Notes: generated by a model not told the origin, from the letters alone. A stretch of 64,000 nucleotides of DNA from Microbaculum marinum (GCF_042646165.1 NZ_JBHRTC010000013.1), one strand, 5' to 3'; numbered from the stretch's first letter, positions 25,632-34,286 are shown. Translations and numbers: made by a program.

Positions 25632-26252
25632 ATGCTGATTTCGCAACGCTTCAGGTTCGTCTACCTCGCGAACCCCAAGACGGGCACGACCGCGATCGAG
25701 CGCGCCTTCACGAAGTACGCGGATTTCAAGTCCACCAATCCGACGGCCAAGCACATGTCCTATCGGGAGGCCCTGGAGACCTTTCCGGTCCAGATGGAGG
25801 CCTATGAAGTGGTCGTCGCGGTCCGGGATCCGCTGGAGACGCTGCACTCCTGGTACCGCTACAGGTCCCGCGACAACATCAAGTGGCCGAACAACAGCAC
25901 CCAGGGAATCTCCTTCTCGGAGTTCTTCGAGTCGTGGACGCAGGACAAGCCCCCGCACTATGCGCGGGTCGGGACGTCCGTGGACGTCCTGCTCGACGAG
26001 CATGGAAACGTCCCGGCGGATCTGACGGTCTTCCCCTACAGCGGCGAGCCCTCGCTGCACAAATACCTGCAGCGTCTGGTCGGTGAGAAGGTGCCCGACG
26101 AGCGCGTCAACGAGTCGCCCGAGGCACCGACCCAGTTCCATGCCGAGCTGAGGGAGCAAGTCGACATGGCGCACCCGAAGATCGCCAGGGCGTATGAGAT
26201 CTACAACAGCCTGTCCTATCCCCAAGTGACCTCCGCAGCGGCGTCCGCCTGA
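25632..26252 (+). CDS. short sulfotransferase-like P-loop protein
   Basis: 206 aa from ATG 25632, chosen over the TTG at 25620 because GGAG lies 6 bases before the ATG. It has VYLANPKTGTTAIERAF (P-loop, about 10-24) and VVVAVRDPLETLHSWYRYRS near 58-77, the two halves of a PAPS site, but is shorter than most sulfotransferases. It lies 62 bases after the larger sulfotransferase-like gene and is probably cotranscribed. The substrate is unknown. Confidence 0.7.
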   Translation: MLISQRFRFVYLANPKTGTTAIERAFTKYADFKSTNPTAKHMSYREALETFPVQMEAYEVVVAVRDPLETLHSWYRYRSRDNIKWPNNSTQGISFSEFFESWTQDKPPHYARVGTSVDVLLDEHGNVPADLTVFPYSGEPSLHKYLQRLVGEKVPDERVNESPEAPTQFHAELREQVDMAHPKIARAYEIYNSLSYPQVTSAAASA

Positions 26253-26334
26253 ACTCTGCACATCCACCGGTGATTTCAGGTTCCGCGCAAGCGGGTATAG
26301 AATTGCCGCAGGACGCAAATTCTACGACCGTGAA

Positions 26335-27240
26335 ATGGCGAAGACGGAGCTTGCGCGGAAGATCCTGTCGATCCTGCGGGACGAACAGGCGGAAACAGGC
26401 TTCCACCTGCGTGAACAGTGGCTGGCCGATGCGCTCGGCGTCTCGCGGTCGCCGGTACGCACGGCGCTCAAGCAACTCGAGCAGCTGAAGGTCGTTCGCT
26501 CCGAACCCCACCAGGGCTATTTCCTCCAAGCAGCCCCCGGCAGCGTCGCCTTCGACGAGATCGAACTGCCGGAGGGCGAGAGCGACCGGATTTATCGCCG
26601 CATCGCCAGCGAGCGGTTTGCCGATCTCATCGGGGACCAGGTGTCCGTCGGCGATCTGGTGCGCCGCTACAAGGCGAACCGGGCGGTCATCGTGCGGGTG
26701 CTCGGCCGGATGCAGGAGGACGGGCTGGTCGAGAAGACCCCCGGCCACGGCTGGGTCTTCGGCCCCGCCCTGAACGACGAAGCCGCGTACCAGGACAGCT
26801 ATCGATACAGGCTGCTGATCGAGCCTGCGGCGCTTTTGGAGGAGAGGTTCGAACTCTCGCCGCGGCGGGTCGCAAAGCTGCGCGGGCTGCACGAGGCGGC
26901 GCTTGACCGCGATCTCGAGGACGAGACGGTGGCGAGCCTGTTCGATATCGACGCCGAGTTCCACGAGACCCTGGCCGATGCCTGCGGAAACCGGTTCCTG
27001 GCGCAGGCGATCCGCCAGCAGACTCGGCTTCGACGGCTGTCGGAGTACGAGAAATACACCTCTCGGGAGCGGCACCGCTCGTCCTTTGGCGAGCACATGA
27101 CGATCCTCGATGCGATCGAGGCGGGCGACATGCCCCTTGCTGCCGAACGCATGCGCAGACACATCCGGGCGGCGAACGATACCCGGCCGGACTTCCGAAA
27201 GGTGAGAACGCTGGCGCACCGCCGTCTGACTCGTCGGTGA
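26335..27240 (+). CDS. GntR-family regulator with a duplicated winged-helix region and FCD domain
   Basis: 301 aa, longer than a standard FCD regulator. Residues about 1-65 form one winged helix (LADALGVSRSPVRTALKQLEQL). A second helix-turn-helix-like segment follows at about 80-145 (SVGDLVRRYKANRAVIVRVLGRMQEDGLVEK), then an FCD-type helical domain. It lies directly upstream of the polyamine-type ABC operon, and the palindrome at 27361-27386 in the gap is its likely operator. It probably senses the imported amine or a breakdown product. Confidence 0.85.
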   Translation: MAKTELARKILSILRDEQAETGFHLREQWLADALGVSRSPVRTALKQLEQLKVVRSEPHQGYFLQAAPGSVAFDEIELPEGESDRIYRRIASERFADLIGDQVSVGDLVRRYKANRAVIVRVLGRMQEDGLVEKTPGHGWVFGPALNDEAAYQDSYRYRLLIEPAALLEERFELSPRRVAKLRGLHEAALDRDLEDETVASLFDIDAEFHETLADACGNRFLAQAIRQQTRLRRLSEYEKYTSRERHRSSFGEHMTILDAIEAGDMPLAAERMRRHIRAANDTRPDFRKVRTLAHRRLTRR

Positions 27241-27245
27241 CCCTT

Positions 27246-27317
27246 CCGCAGGATTGCGGCTGATTGCCGCTGTCGCCATCCGGCGCGTGGCGGGGCACCG
27301 TCCGAAGGTGTGCCCCG
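27246..27317 (+). terminator. hairpin cluster after the GntR gene
   Basis: Overlapping stems CCGCA-GGAT-TGCGG (27246-27259) and GCGGC-TGATT-GCCGC (27256-27270) are followed by an 8-bp stem CGGGGCAC/GTGCCCCG (27291-27317). No T tract follows. This is a plausible end for the regulator transcript before the importer promoter. Confidence 0.4.
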
Positions 27318-27360
27318 GGTGAGTTCTGCACCGGCTGAACCCGGGCTCGCAAAGTCGGGA

Positions 27361-27386
27361 TTGTATCTTTTTCAAAAACTATACAA
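27361..27386. promoter_or_regulatory. 26-bp dyad, probable GntR operator/promoter of the importer
   Basis: Arms TTGTAT (27361-27366) and ATACAA (27381-27386) enclose TTTT and AAAA inner arms; 20 of 26 positions are symmetric. TTGTAT/ATACAA half-sites resemble FCD-type GntR operators. It lies 92 bases before the binding-protein start and downstream of a GntR gene, in an AT-rich patch where a promoter is expected. Confidence 0.55.
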
Positions 27387-27477
27387 ACTGAACGAGCGGA
27401 TCCGGTCGGGCTGCGCGCGCTGTCGCCCGCCGGCAAAGAACACGGCGTGATACGACACGACAGAGGGGACTTCTGAC

Positions 27478-28530
27478 ATGCGCACGTTCAAGCACCTCGC
27501 CCTGTCGACGGCGGCAGCCGTCGGCATCGGCCTGACCGCCGGCGCGGCATCGGCCGAGACGATCGTCATCTCCAACTGGGACGGCTACATGCCGGAAGAT
27601 CTTCCGGCGAAATTCAAGGAAGCCACGGGCATCGACGTCGAGGTCGCCCTGCACGCGACGAACGAGGAGATCATGGGCAAGGTCGTCGCCGGCAAGGGTA
27701 AGGGATACGACGTGCTGTTCGTCTCCTCGCCATTTGCGGAGGCGCTGAGCAAGCTCGACCTGACGGCCGAGATAGACCACTCGCAGATCCCGAACCTGGA
27801 CAATCTCTACCCGGAGGCGAACGAACTCGCCTACGATCCCGGCAACACCTTCTCGGTGCCCTACGCCTGGGGCACGACGGGGCTCTGCTATCGCTCCGAC
27901 ATGGTCGAGGGTACCCCGGACAGCTGGAACGACCTTCTGCAGCCCTCCGACGACCTGAAGGGCAAGATCACCATGCTTGCGACCGATCGCTGGCTGATGG
28001 GGGCGGGAATGCTTGCCAAGGGTTACTCGGTCAACGAGACCGATCCGGCGAAGATCGATGAGGTGAAGGATCTGCTGATCGACGCCAAGAAGAACCTTCT
28101 CGCCTATGACGACACGACCTTCTACTCGAAGCTCGTGTCGGGCGAAGCCTCGCTGGTGCACGCCTGGGACGGCTGGTGCAACTACGGCATCGCCGAGAAC
28201 GGCGACATCAAGTACGTGATCCCGAAAGAGGGCACCGACCTGTGGGTCGATACGATGGTGATCCCGGCGGCATCGGAGAACAAGGAGGCCGCGCACAAGT
28301 TCATCAACTACATCCTAGGCGCCGATACCGGCAAATGGGTGGTCGAGAACATCATGTACAAGGTGCCGAACAAGGCCGCGATGGACGCGATCGATCCCGC
28401 CATGAAGACGGACTATCCCAACATCGCCATCGCCCCCGCCGACCTCCTGAAGGAAGAGCAGTTGCGTGACCTCGGCGCGGCGCAGAAGGACTACACGAAG
28501 GCAGTCTCCGAGATCACGGCGTCGCAGTAA
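27478..28530 (+). CDS. polyamine-type ABC transporter substrate-binding protein (PotD/PotF-like)
   Basis: 350 aa with a cleavable signal peptide (MRTFKHLALSTAAAVGIGLTAGAASA). The mature protein starts ETIVISNWDGYMPEDL, and has LPFAYAWGTTGL-like SVPYAWGTTGLCYRSD and VIPKEGTDLWVDTMVIPAAS, signatures of periplasmic spermidine/putrescine binders. It delivers ligand to the permeases at 29013 and 29867. The associated semialdehyde dehydrogenase further downstream is compatible with an amine or amino-acid ligand. The exact ligand is not determined by sequence. Confidence 0.9.
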   Translation: MRTFKHLALSTAAAVGIGLTAGAASAETIVISNWDGYMPEDLPAKFKEATGIDVEVALHATNEEIMGKVVAGKGKGYDVLFVSSPFAEALSKLDLTAEIDHSQIPNLDNLYPEANELAYDPGNTFSVPYAWGTTGLCYRSDMVEGTPDSWNDLLQPSDDLKGKITMLATDRWLMGAGMLAKGYSVNETDPAKIDEVKDLLIDAKKNLLAYDDTTFYSKLVSGEASLVHAWDGWCNYGIAENGDIKYVIPKEGTDLWVDTMVIPAASENKEAAHKFINYILGADTGKWVVENIMYKVPNKAAMDAIDPAMKTDYPNIAIAPADLLKEEQLRDLGAAQKDYTKAVSEITASQ

Positions 28531-29012
28531 TTGTCTGTCCGATCGCGGGCCGCGCTGATCCCGAGCGGTCCATCGCCGTTCGGGACGTCACGCGGCCGTG
28601 TTTCCGGCGCGGGACCTGATTACGAATGGCATGGCGGCAAGCCGACTTGGCGCATGAGAGACGGTAGCTGCCTTCCCGGCGCGCCGACGCGCGCGACCCC
28701 CCTCTCCATCTCTCCCCCACAAGGGGGGAGAGGGCCGCTTGTCGCGCCGCTTGGGTCTCCCTCTCCCCTTGTGGGGGAGGGTCGGGGAGGGCGGTCGCCC
28801 GGCCGATCCGGCCGGGCATCCTTCGAGACGCGCCCGATGAGCGCTCCTCAGGATGAGGCTCAGGGTTTGGCGGCTCGTTCTCCCGAGTTGCGGCTCCCGC
28901 TCCGCAACTCTGATCTACCTCATCCCGAGGAGGAGGCTTGGCCCCGTCTCGAAGGACGAGATAGCCCCGACGCCATCTATTCGGACCGGATTCGCCCCGC
29001 CGGCAAATACGC
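28531..29012. repeat. mosaic of palindromic repeats inside the ABC operon
   Basis: 482 bases with no convincing gene. It contains a hairpin CTCTCCCCC-ACAA-GGGGGGAGAG (28710-28732), an inverted relative CCCTCTCCCC-TTGT-GGGGGAGGG (28759-28781), then CATCCTTCGAGACG...CTCCTCAGGATGAGG (about 28818-28857) and its inverted counterpart (about 28919-28960, CTCATCCCGAGG and CGTCTCGAAGGACGAG). Such elements are dispersed, small palindromic repeats of Rhizobiales-type genomes. Here they separate the binding protein from the permeases and may lower downstream expression. Confidence 0.75.
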
Positions 29013-29867
29013 ATGAACCGCAAGTTTCAGGACCTGTTGCTCATACTGCCCGGTGTCGGCTGGCTCACCGTATTCATGGTGGTTCCCTGCGGAATCGTCT
29101 TCTTCTACGCGTTCCTGGAGAGGGGCGTGTATGGCGGCATCGACTACGTCTACAACCTGCAGAACTTCGCGCGGGCGTTCGAGCCGGTCTATTTCTCGAT
29201 CTTCCTCATGTCGGCGAAGATCGCCGGGCTCGCCACCGTGGTGTCCGTCCTGATCGCCTATCCGGCGGCCTACGCAATATCACTGCAGCCGCCGCACAAG
29301 CAGACGCGCTACCTCTTCCTGGTGATGTTGCCGTTCTGGTCGAACTACCTGATCCGGACCTATGCCTGGATAGTGCTCCTGAACCGGGAAGGCATCATCA
29401 ACAACGGACTGGAAGCGGTCGGCGTGATCGACGAGCCGCTGCCGATCCTCTACAACCAGTTCGCCATCGTGACGGGGCTCGTCTACAACTACCTGCCCTT
29501 CGTGATCCTGGCGATCTACTCGTCGATCCAGCGGCTCAATCCGGAGATCCGCGAAGCTTCGGAAGATCTCGGGGCGCCGTCCTGGAAGACCTTCCTGCGT
29601 GTCACGCTGCCGCTGACGCTTCCCGGCGTCGCCGCCGGTGCGGTGTTCGTCTTCGTCCTGTCGATCGGCAACTTCATCACGCCGGACCTGCTTGGCGGCG
29701 GGCGCATCCAGATGGTCGGCAACCTGATCTACGACCAGTTCCTGTCGGCCCGAGACTGGCCGTTCGGGGCAGCGCTTTCGATGATCCTGATCTTCGTCAT
29801 GCTGGTGCTGCTGTTTGCCCAGGCCGTGGCGGTCAACCGGGCCCAGGACCAGGGGAGGGCAGCCTGA
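29013..29867 (+). CDS. polyamine-type ABC transporter permease (PotB-like)
   Basis: 284 aa with six predicted membrane spans. The EAA loop is visible as REASEDLGAPSWKTFLRVTLPLTLPGVAAG near 180-210. PotB/PotH landmarks include FWSNYLIRTYAWIVLLN and NFITPDLLGGGRIQMVGNLI. It pairs with the second permease, whose ATG overlaps its TGA (TGATG). It forms the inner-membrane channel of the importer. Confidence 0.94.
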   Translation: MNRKFQDLLLILPGVGWLTVFMVVPCGIVFFYAFLERGVYGGIDYVYNLQNFARAFEPVYFSIFLMSAKIAGLATVVSVLIAYPAAYAISLQPPHKQTRYLFLVMLPFWSNYLIRTYAWIVLLNREGIINNGLEAVGVIDEPLPILYNQFAIVTGLVYNYLPFVILAIYSSIQRLNPEIREASEDLGAPSWKTFLRVTLPLTLPGVAAGAVFVFVLSIGNFITPDLLGGGRIQMVGNLIYDQFLSARDWPFGAALSMILIFVMLVLLFAQAVAVNRAQDQGRAA

Positions 29868-30658
29868 TGCCTCGCGCCCGCTCCGCCCCGGTGGCGCTCA
29901 ACCTGCATCTCGGCCTGGTCTACGCATTTCTCTACGGGCCGGTGGCCGTGCTGATGGTGCTGAGCTTCAATCGCGCCGGGATGCCCACCGCCTGGACCGG
30001 CTTTTCGCTGGACTGGTACGTCAGGCTCGCCAACAGCCCGGCCATCATCTCGTCGACGGTGAACACGCTGATCGTCGCGGTCTGCTCGACGCTGATCGCC
30101 ACGGCGCTTGGCACGCTGCTGGCGCTCGGCGTCGAGAAGCGGCGGACGTCGAGCGCGCTCGACGCGCTGCTGTTTGCACCGATGATCATTCCCGACATCG
30201 TCCTTGCGATCGCGCTTCTGTCCTTCTTCACGCTGCTCGAGCTCACGCTCGGGCTCTATTCGATCATCCTCAGCCACGTCGTCTTCAACATCGCCTTCGT
30301 TTGCGCGGTGGTGCGTACGCGGTTGAAACAATTCGACTATTCGATCGTGGAGGCCTCGAGTGACCTCGGGGCGAGCGACTTCACGACGTTCCGGCGGATA
30401 ACACTGCCGGTCATCTTTCCCGGCGTTCTGGCAGGCGCGCTGCTGGCCTTCACGCTGTCGGTGGACGAGTTCATCATCGCCTACTTCACCTCCGGTGCTG
30501 GGTCGAGCTCGACAACCCTGCCGATGCGGATCTACTCGATGATCCGGTTCGGCGTGACGCCGGAAATCAATGCCATGGCCACCATCGTCATGCTGTTCTC
30601 GTTCGTGCTGGTGTTCCTGTCACAGCGTGCCAACCGTGTGCCGTCGGTGCACCAATGA
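29867..30658 (+). CDS. polyamine-type ABC transporter permease (PotC-like)
   Basis: 263 aa from ATG 29867, overlapping the previous stop. Six membrane spans; the EAA loop reads EASSDLGASDFTTFRRITLPVIFPGVLAG near 165-195. FSLDWYVRL and SVDEFIIAYFTSG are typical of PotC/PotI. It forms the heteromeric channel with the PotB-like protein. The ATPase start overlaps its stop (ATGA). Confidence 0.94.
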   Translation: MPRARSAPVALNLHLGLVYAFLYGPVAVLMVLSFNRAGMPTAWTGFSLDWYVRLANSPAIISSTVNTLIVAVCSTLIATALGTLLALGVEKRRTSSALDALLFAPMIIPDIVLAIALLSFFTLLELTLGLYSIILSHVVFNIAFVCAVVRTRLKQFDYSIVEASSDLGASDFTTFRRITLPVIFPGVLAGALLAFTLSVDEFIIAYFTSGAGSSSTTLPMRIYSMIRFGVTPEINAMATIVMLFSFVLVFLSQRANRVPSVHQ

Positions 30659-31734
30659 TGCGTCAGGACAGTGTCATCGAGGTGGACGGTGTCACCAGGC
30701 GCTTCGGCTCGCTGACGGCGGTCGACGGCGTCTCGCTGGAACTCGGGGAAGGGGAGTTCTTTGCCCTGCTCGGACCGTCGGGATGCGGCAAGACGACTCT
30801 TCTCAGGCTGATTGCCGGGTTCGAGATTCCGGACGCTGGCCGTATCCTGCTCGACGGCAACGATATCACCCGGCTGCGCCCGAACCGGCGGCCGGTCAAC
30901 CTGATGTTTCAGTCCTACGCGCTGTTCCCGCACATGACGGTGCGGGCGAACATCGCCTACGGGCTGGAGATGGAGAAGCGGCCGAAGGACGAGATCCGCT
31001 CGCGGGTCGCCGACATCCTCGCGATGACGGAACTGACGGCGCTCGCCGATCGCAAGCCCGACAAGCTATCGGGCGGGCAGCGGCAGCGCGTCGCGCTGGC
31101 AAGGGCATTGGTCAAGCGACCGCGCGTATTGCTGCTAGACGAACCGCTCGGGGCCCTCGACAAGAAGCTGCGCGAGCAGATGCAGCTCGAACTGAAGAAG
31201 CTGCAGCACGAACTCGGCATCACCTTCGTGGTCGTCACCCACGACCAGGACGAGGCGCTGGTGATGGCCGACCGGATCGCGCTGATGAAGGACGGGGTGA
31301 TCGCGCAGGCGGGCAGCCCGCGCGAACTCTACGAGAATCCGGCCTCGCGCTTCGTTGCGGGATTCATAGGCGTGACCAACTTCTTCGAAGGCCGCGCGGC
31401 CGACGGGGGCGTGATCGTCGACGGACACGGACTGCTGCAGGGAACCGGCGCGACCGGCATCGCCGCCGGCGAGCGGGTGGCCCTGGCGGTGCGGCCGGAG
31501 CGCATCGCGCTGTCGCGGGAGGCTGGCCTGGCCGGCCACAACGCGGTGGCGGGAGACATCGCCGACCTTGCCTATCATGGCCAGGACGTGAACCTGCTGG
31601 TGCGCGTCGACGGGGTCGACCGGCCGGTCATGGTCCGTCTGACGGCGGCCGAAGAGGAACAGGGAAATTTCCAGCCGGGCCAGCGGGTCTGGTGCAACTG
31701 GCGGCCGGAGCACGGCCGTGTGCTGAAGGATTGA
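30655..31734 (+). CDS. polyamine-type ABC transporter ATP-binding protein (PotA-like)
   Basis: 359 aa. Walker A GPSGCGKTT near residues 42-50, Q-loop FQSYALFPHMTV, signature LSGGQRQR, Walker B VLLLDEPLGALD, switch His in VVTHDQDEAL, and a C-terminal TOBE domain (about 245-355, VALAVRPERIAL). It energises import through the two permeases. Two consecutive ATG codons (30655, 30658) are both possible starts. The glycosyltransferase gene starts 12 bases after its stop. Confidence 0.95.
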   Translation: MMRQDSVIEVDGVTRRFGSLTAVDGVSLELGEGEFFALLGPSGCGKTTLLRLIAGFEIPDAGRILLDGNDITRLRPNRRPVNLMFQSYALFPHMTVRANIAYGLEMEKRPKDEIRSRVADILAMTELTALADRKPDKLSGGQRQRVALARALVKRPRVLLLDEPLGALDKKLREQMQLELKKLQHELGITFVVVTHDQDEALVMADRIALMKDGVIAQAGSPRELYENPASRFVAGFIGVTNFFEGRAADGGVIVDGHGLLQGTGATGIAAGERVALAVRPERIALSREAGLAGHNAVAGDIADLAYHGQDVNLLVRVDGVDRPVMVRLTAAEEEQGNFQPGQRVWCNWRPEHGRVLKD

Positions 31735-31746
31735 GGAGGGCCACTG

Positions 31747-33036
31747 ATGGCAGGCAAGACGATCGCATTCTTCCCGGAGGCGGCCTTCGGGCCGGCGCTC
31801 AATTCCGTCGGCATCGCCCAGGCGGTCGAGAAGCTCGGCCACAAGGCGGTGTTCCTGTCGGATCCGGGCTTCGTGGGGATCTACGAGGGCTACGGCTTCG
31901 AAGCCCATCCCGTGGCGCTGTCGGAGCCGATGGAGCCGGAGGCGATGGCCAAGTTCTGGCAGGACTTCATCAACGGCCACATCCCGAACTTCCGCAAGGC
32001 GCCGATCGACCAGATCGACAACTACGTGAAGGATTGCTGGGAGGCGATCGTCGACTCTGCCAAGTGGGCGGAAAAGGACCTGCCGGGCATTCTCGCCAAG
32101 CTGAAGCCGGACGTGGTCTGCGTCGACAACGTGGTGCTGTTCCCGGCAATCAAGCGCTACGCCAAGGAGAACGGAAAGGCCTGGGTCCGCATCATCTCGT
32201 GTTCGGAAAACGAGATCGAGGACGAGGCGATTCCGCCGCACCTTTCGGGCTGCGGAGAGAAGGATACGGCCTGCCACGAGGCCTTCCGCAACCGGTTCAA
32301 CGAGGTGATCAAGCCGATCCACGACGACTTCAACGCTTTCCTCAAGGAATGCGGCGAGCCGGAATATCCGCTCGGCACGTTCTGCGAGGCCTCCCCGCAC
32401 ATGAACCTGCTGCTCTACCCGGAACCGGTGAAGTTCGACCGCGCAATCCCGCTCAATCCGGTCCAGTTCCAGTACCTCGAAGGCTGCGTCCGCCAGGACG
32501 AGCCCTACGAGGTGCCGAATTTCGAGACCAACAACGACCGGCCGCTGCTCTATGTCAGCTTCGGGTCGCTGGGAGCAGGCGATTCCGACCTCCTCAAGCG
32601 GATCATCGACGCGGTCGGAAAAATGCCGGTGCGCGCGCTCGTCAACGTCGGCGACTATGCTGACCGATATTCCGACCTGCCCGGCAACGTCATCATCGGT
32701 GGCTGGTTTCCGCAGCCCTCGGTGATTCCGCAGGTCGACGCGGTGATCCATCACGGCGGCAACAACTCGTTCACCGAGTGCCTCTACTTCGGCAAGCCGG
32801 CGATCATCATGCCCTATGTCTGGGACGGTCACGACAACGCAACGCGGGTCCAGGAGACCGGCCACGGCTACAAGCTCGATCGCTACGAGTGGACCGAGCA
32901 GGACCTCGCCGCGAAGATCGTCTCGATGCTGTCCGACGCGAAGATGCAGGCCCGGCTGAAGGCGACGTCGGAGCACATGCAGTCGCGGCATGGCCCGACA
33001 AAGGCTGCCGGCATCCTCGACAAGCTGGCCGGCTGA
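31747..33036 (+). CDS. UGT/MGT-like family 1 glycosyltransferase
   Basis: 429-aa GT-B protein. The C-terminal donor-binding motif HHGGNNSFTECLYFGKPAI followed by MPYVWDGHDNATRV (about 335-368) matches the UGT/macrolide glycosyltransferase signature, and LLYVSFGSLG marks the linker. The N-terminal catalytic His normally found in a GHxNP-like motif is not evident: the region reads EAAFGPALNS, with Pro16 at the position I align to it. It lies 12 bases after the ABC ATPase and 13 before a cupin, so it belongs to the operon. Glycosylation of an amine or of a pathway intermediate is possible, but the acceptor is unknown. Confidence 0.82.
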   Translation: MAGKTIAFFPEAAFGPALNSVGIAQAVEKLGHKAVFLSDPGFVGIYEGYGFEAHPVALSEPMEPEAMAKFWQDFINGHIPNFRKAPIDQIDNYVKDCWEAIVDSAKWAEKDLPGILAKLKPDVVCVDNVVLFPAIKRYAKENGKAWVRIISCSENEIEDEAIPPHLSGCGEKDTACHEAFRNRFNEVIKPIHDDFNAFLKECGEPEYPLGTFCEASPHMNLLLYPEPVKFDRAIPLNPVQFQYLEGCVRQDEPYEVPNFETNNDRPLLYVSFGSLGAGDSDLLKRIIDAVGKMPVRALVNVGDYADRYSDLPGNVIIGGWFPQPSVIPQVDAVIHHGGNNSFTECLYFGKPAIIMPYVWDGHDNATRVQETGHGYKLDRYEWTEQDLAAKIVSMLSDAKMQARLKATSEHMQSRHGPTKAAGILDKLAG

Positions 33037-33049
33037 CGGAACGCGCAAC

Positions 33050-33418
33050 ATGCCCACGAACCTCAATTCGAGCGCCCCGCACATTGCCGGCGCCTCCACC
33101 TGGGACGACGACCTGGTCGACTGGGGCGGCCACCTCGAGCCGATCGACGGGCGCTCCACGAACCGGGGGCGGCTCCTGTGGAAGGGCGACGCGGACGGCC
33201 TGCCCGAGGCCGGCGTCTGGGAATCGACGCCGGGCACCTGGAGGCTCGTCCTGCCGCGCGACGAACTCGTCCATTTCGTCTCCGGGCGAGCGACCTACTC
33301 CGCAGACGACGGCGAGGTGATCGAGGTGATGGCCGGAACGGTCGTGCATTTCCGCGAGGGCTGGACCGGCACCGTCGAAGTGCGCGAGACGATCCGCAGC
33401 GTCTACATGCTGAGGTGA
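33050..33418 (+). CDS. cupin-domain protein (cupin_3/EutQ-like), copy 1
   Basis: 122 aa from ATG 33050. One small beta-barrel with GVWESTPGTWRL, PRDELVHFVSGRATY and GTVVHFREGWTGTVEVRETIRSVYM, the pattern of the cupin_3 family that includes ureidoglycine aminohydrolase halves and EutQ. Metal-binding His residues of classical cupins are incomplete. It follows the glycosyltransferase closely and precedes a paralogue, so the two may form a heterodimer. The function is unknown. Confidence 0.8.
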   Translation: MPTNLNSSAPHIAGASTWDDDLVDWGGHLEPIDGRSTNRGRLLWKGDADGLPEAGVWESTPGTWRLVLPRDELVHFVSGRATYSADDGEVIEVMAGTVVHFREGWTGTVEVRETIRSVYMLR

Positions 33419-33482
33419 GGCGAATAAAGATCGCCGTCCCGGACCAGGGGTCGCGGCTCACAGGAGAACAGGAACCACGACA

Positions 33483-33854
33483 ATGAACATTTACCTCGCC
33501 AAGAAGCCCGACCCGACCCCGGTGCTGCGTGATCCGAAGACGATTCCCGCCGCCGCCGACTGGGGCGTGATCCCGACCATGATCGAGGGCGAGAGCCGGA
33601 CGTCCGGCGTGCTGCTGCACAAGGGGCCGGACGGCTCGCCGGAATCAGGCATCTGGATCTGCACGCCCGGCACCTGGGACTGTCACGTTACCCGCGATGA
33701 ACTCTGCCATTTCCTGGACGGCCGCTGCACCTACACGCACGAGTCCGGCGAGGTCATCGAAATCGAGCCGGACACCGCGGCGTTCTTCCCCAAGGACTGG
33801 AAGGGCACCTGCCGCGTGCATGAAACGGTGCGCAAGGTCTACATGATCCGGTGA
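33483..33854 (+). CDS. cupin-domain protein (cupin_3/EutQ-like), copy 2
   Basis: 123 aa, clearly paralogous to the preceding cupin: GIWICTPGTWDC, TRDELCHFLDGRCTY, GEVIEIEPDTAAFF and WKGTCRVHETVRKVYMIR align with it along the whole C-terminal 85 residues. The N-terminal 35 residues differ. ATG 33483 follows GGAACCACGACA. As last gene before the repeat region, it probably ends the ABC operon transcript. Confidence 0.8.
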   Translation: MNIYLAKKPDPTPVLRDPKTIPAAADWGVIPTMIEGESRTSGVLLHKGPDGSPESGIWICTPGTWDCHVTRDELCHFLDGRCTYTHESGEVIEIEPDTAAFFPKDWKGTCRVHETVRKVYMIR

Positions 33855-33883
33855 GGAACCCGTCGCGTGCCGATCCTTCTCCC

Positions 33884-33988
33884 ACGTCATTCCGGAAGTC
33901 GCAGGGCGACTGTCCGGGATCGCCAGGGGCCGCAGCGCTGCGGATCCGCGGCGATCCCGGCTCGCGCTGCGCTTGGCCGGGATGACGT
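33884..33988. repeat. dispersed palindromic repeat, copy 1
   Basis: 105 bases bounded by ACGTCATTCCGG and CCGGGATGACGT, with an internal GATCGCC...GGCGATC pairing. It can fold into one long hairpin. Copy 2 at 34184-34286 shares the ends and much of the centre. This is a known style of interspersed repeat in alphaproteobacterial genomes. Confidence 0.8.
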
Positions 33989-34183
33989 CGGAGGGGTTGG
34001 GAAAGGCCATGATCCAGTGAGGCCGACTGTGGCACGCGCGGTTTCGGCGGCTGCCGCCCCTGGGCCCCGGGTCAAGCCCGGGGCGTCGGCTGGTCGTGTG
34101 GTAGAGCGGTGGGATCGAACCGCAGCCTACGTCCCGGACCTGATCCAGGAACTAGGTGGCGACCAATTTGCGATTCATTTGCC

Positions 34184-34286
34184 ACGTCATCCCGGACGGT
34201 CGGCAGGCCGATCCGGGATCGCCACAGGCCGCAGCGATGCGTTTGAGCGGCGATCCGGCTCGCGCTCCGCTTGGTCGGGATGACGT
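34184..34286. repeat. dispersed palindromic repeat, copy 2
   Basis: 103 bases from ACGTCATCCCGG to GGGATGACGT, about 200 bases after copy 1 and in the same orientation, with GATCGCC and GGCGATC inner arms and a shared CTCGCGCTsCGCTTGG segment. It ends 25 bases before the aldehyde dehydrogenase start. Confidence 0.8.
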
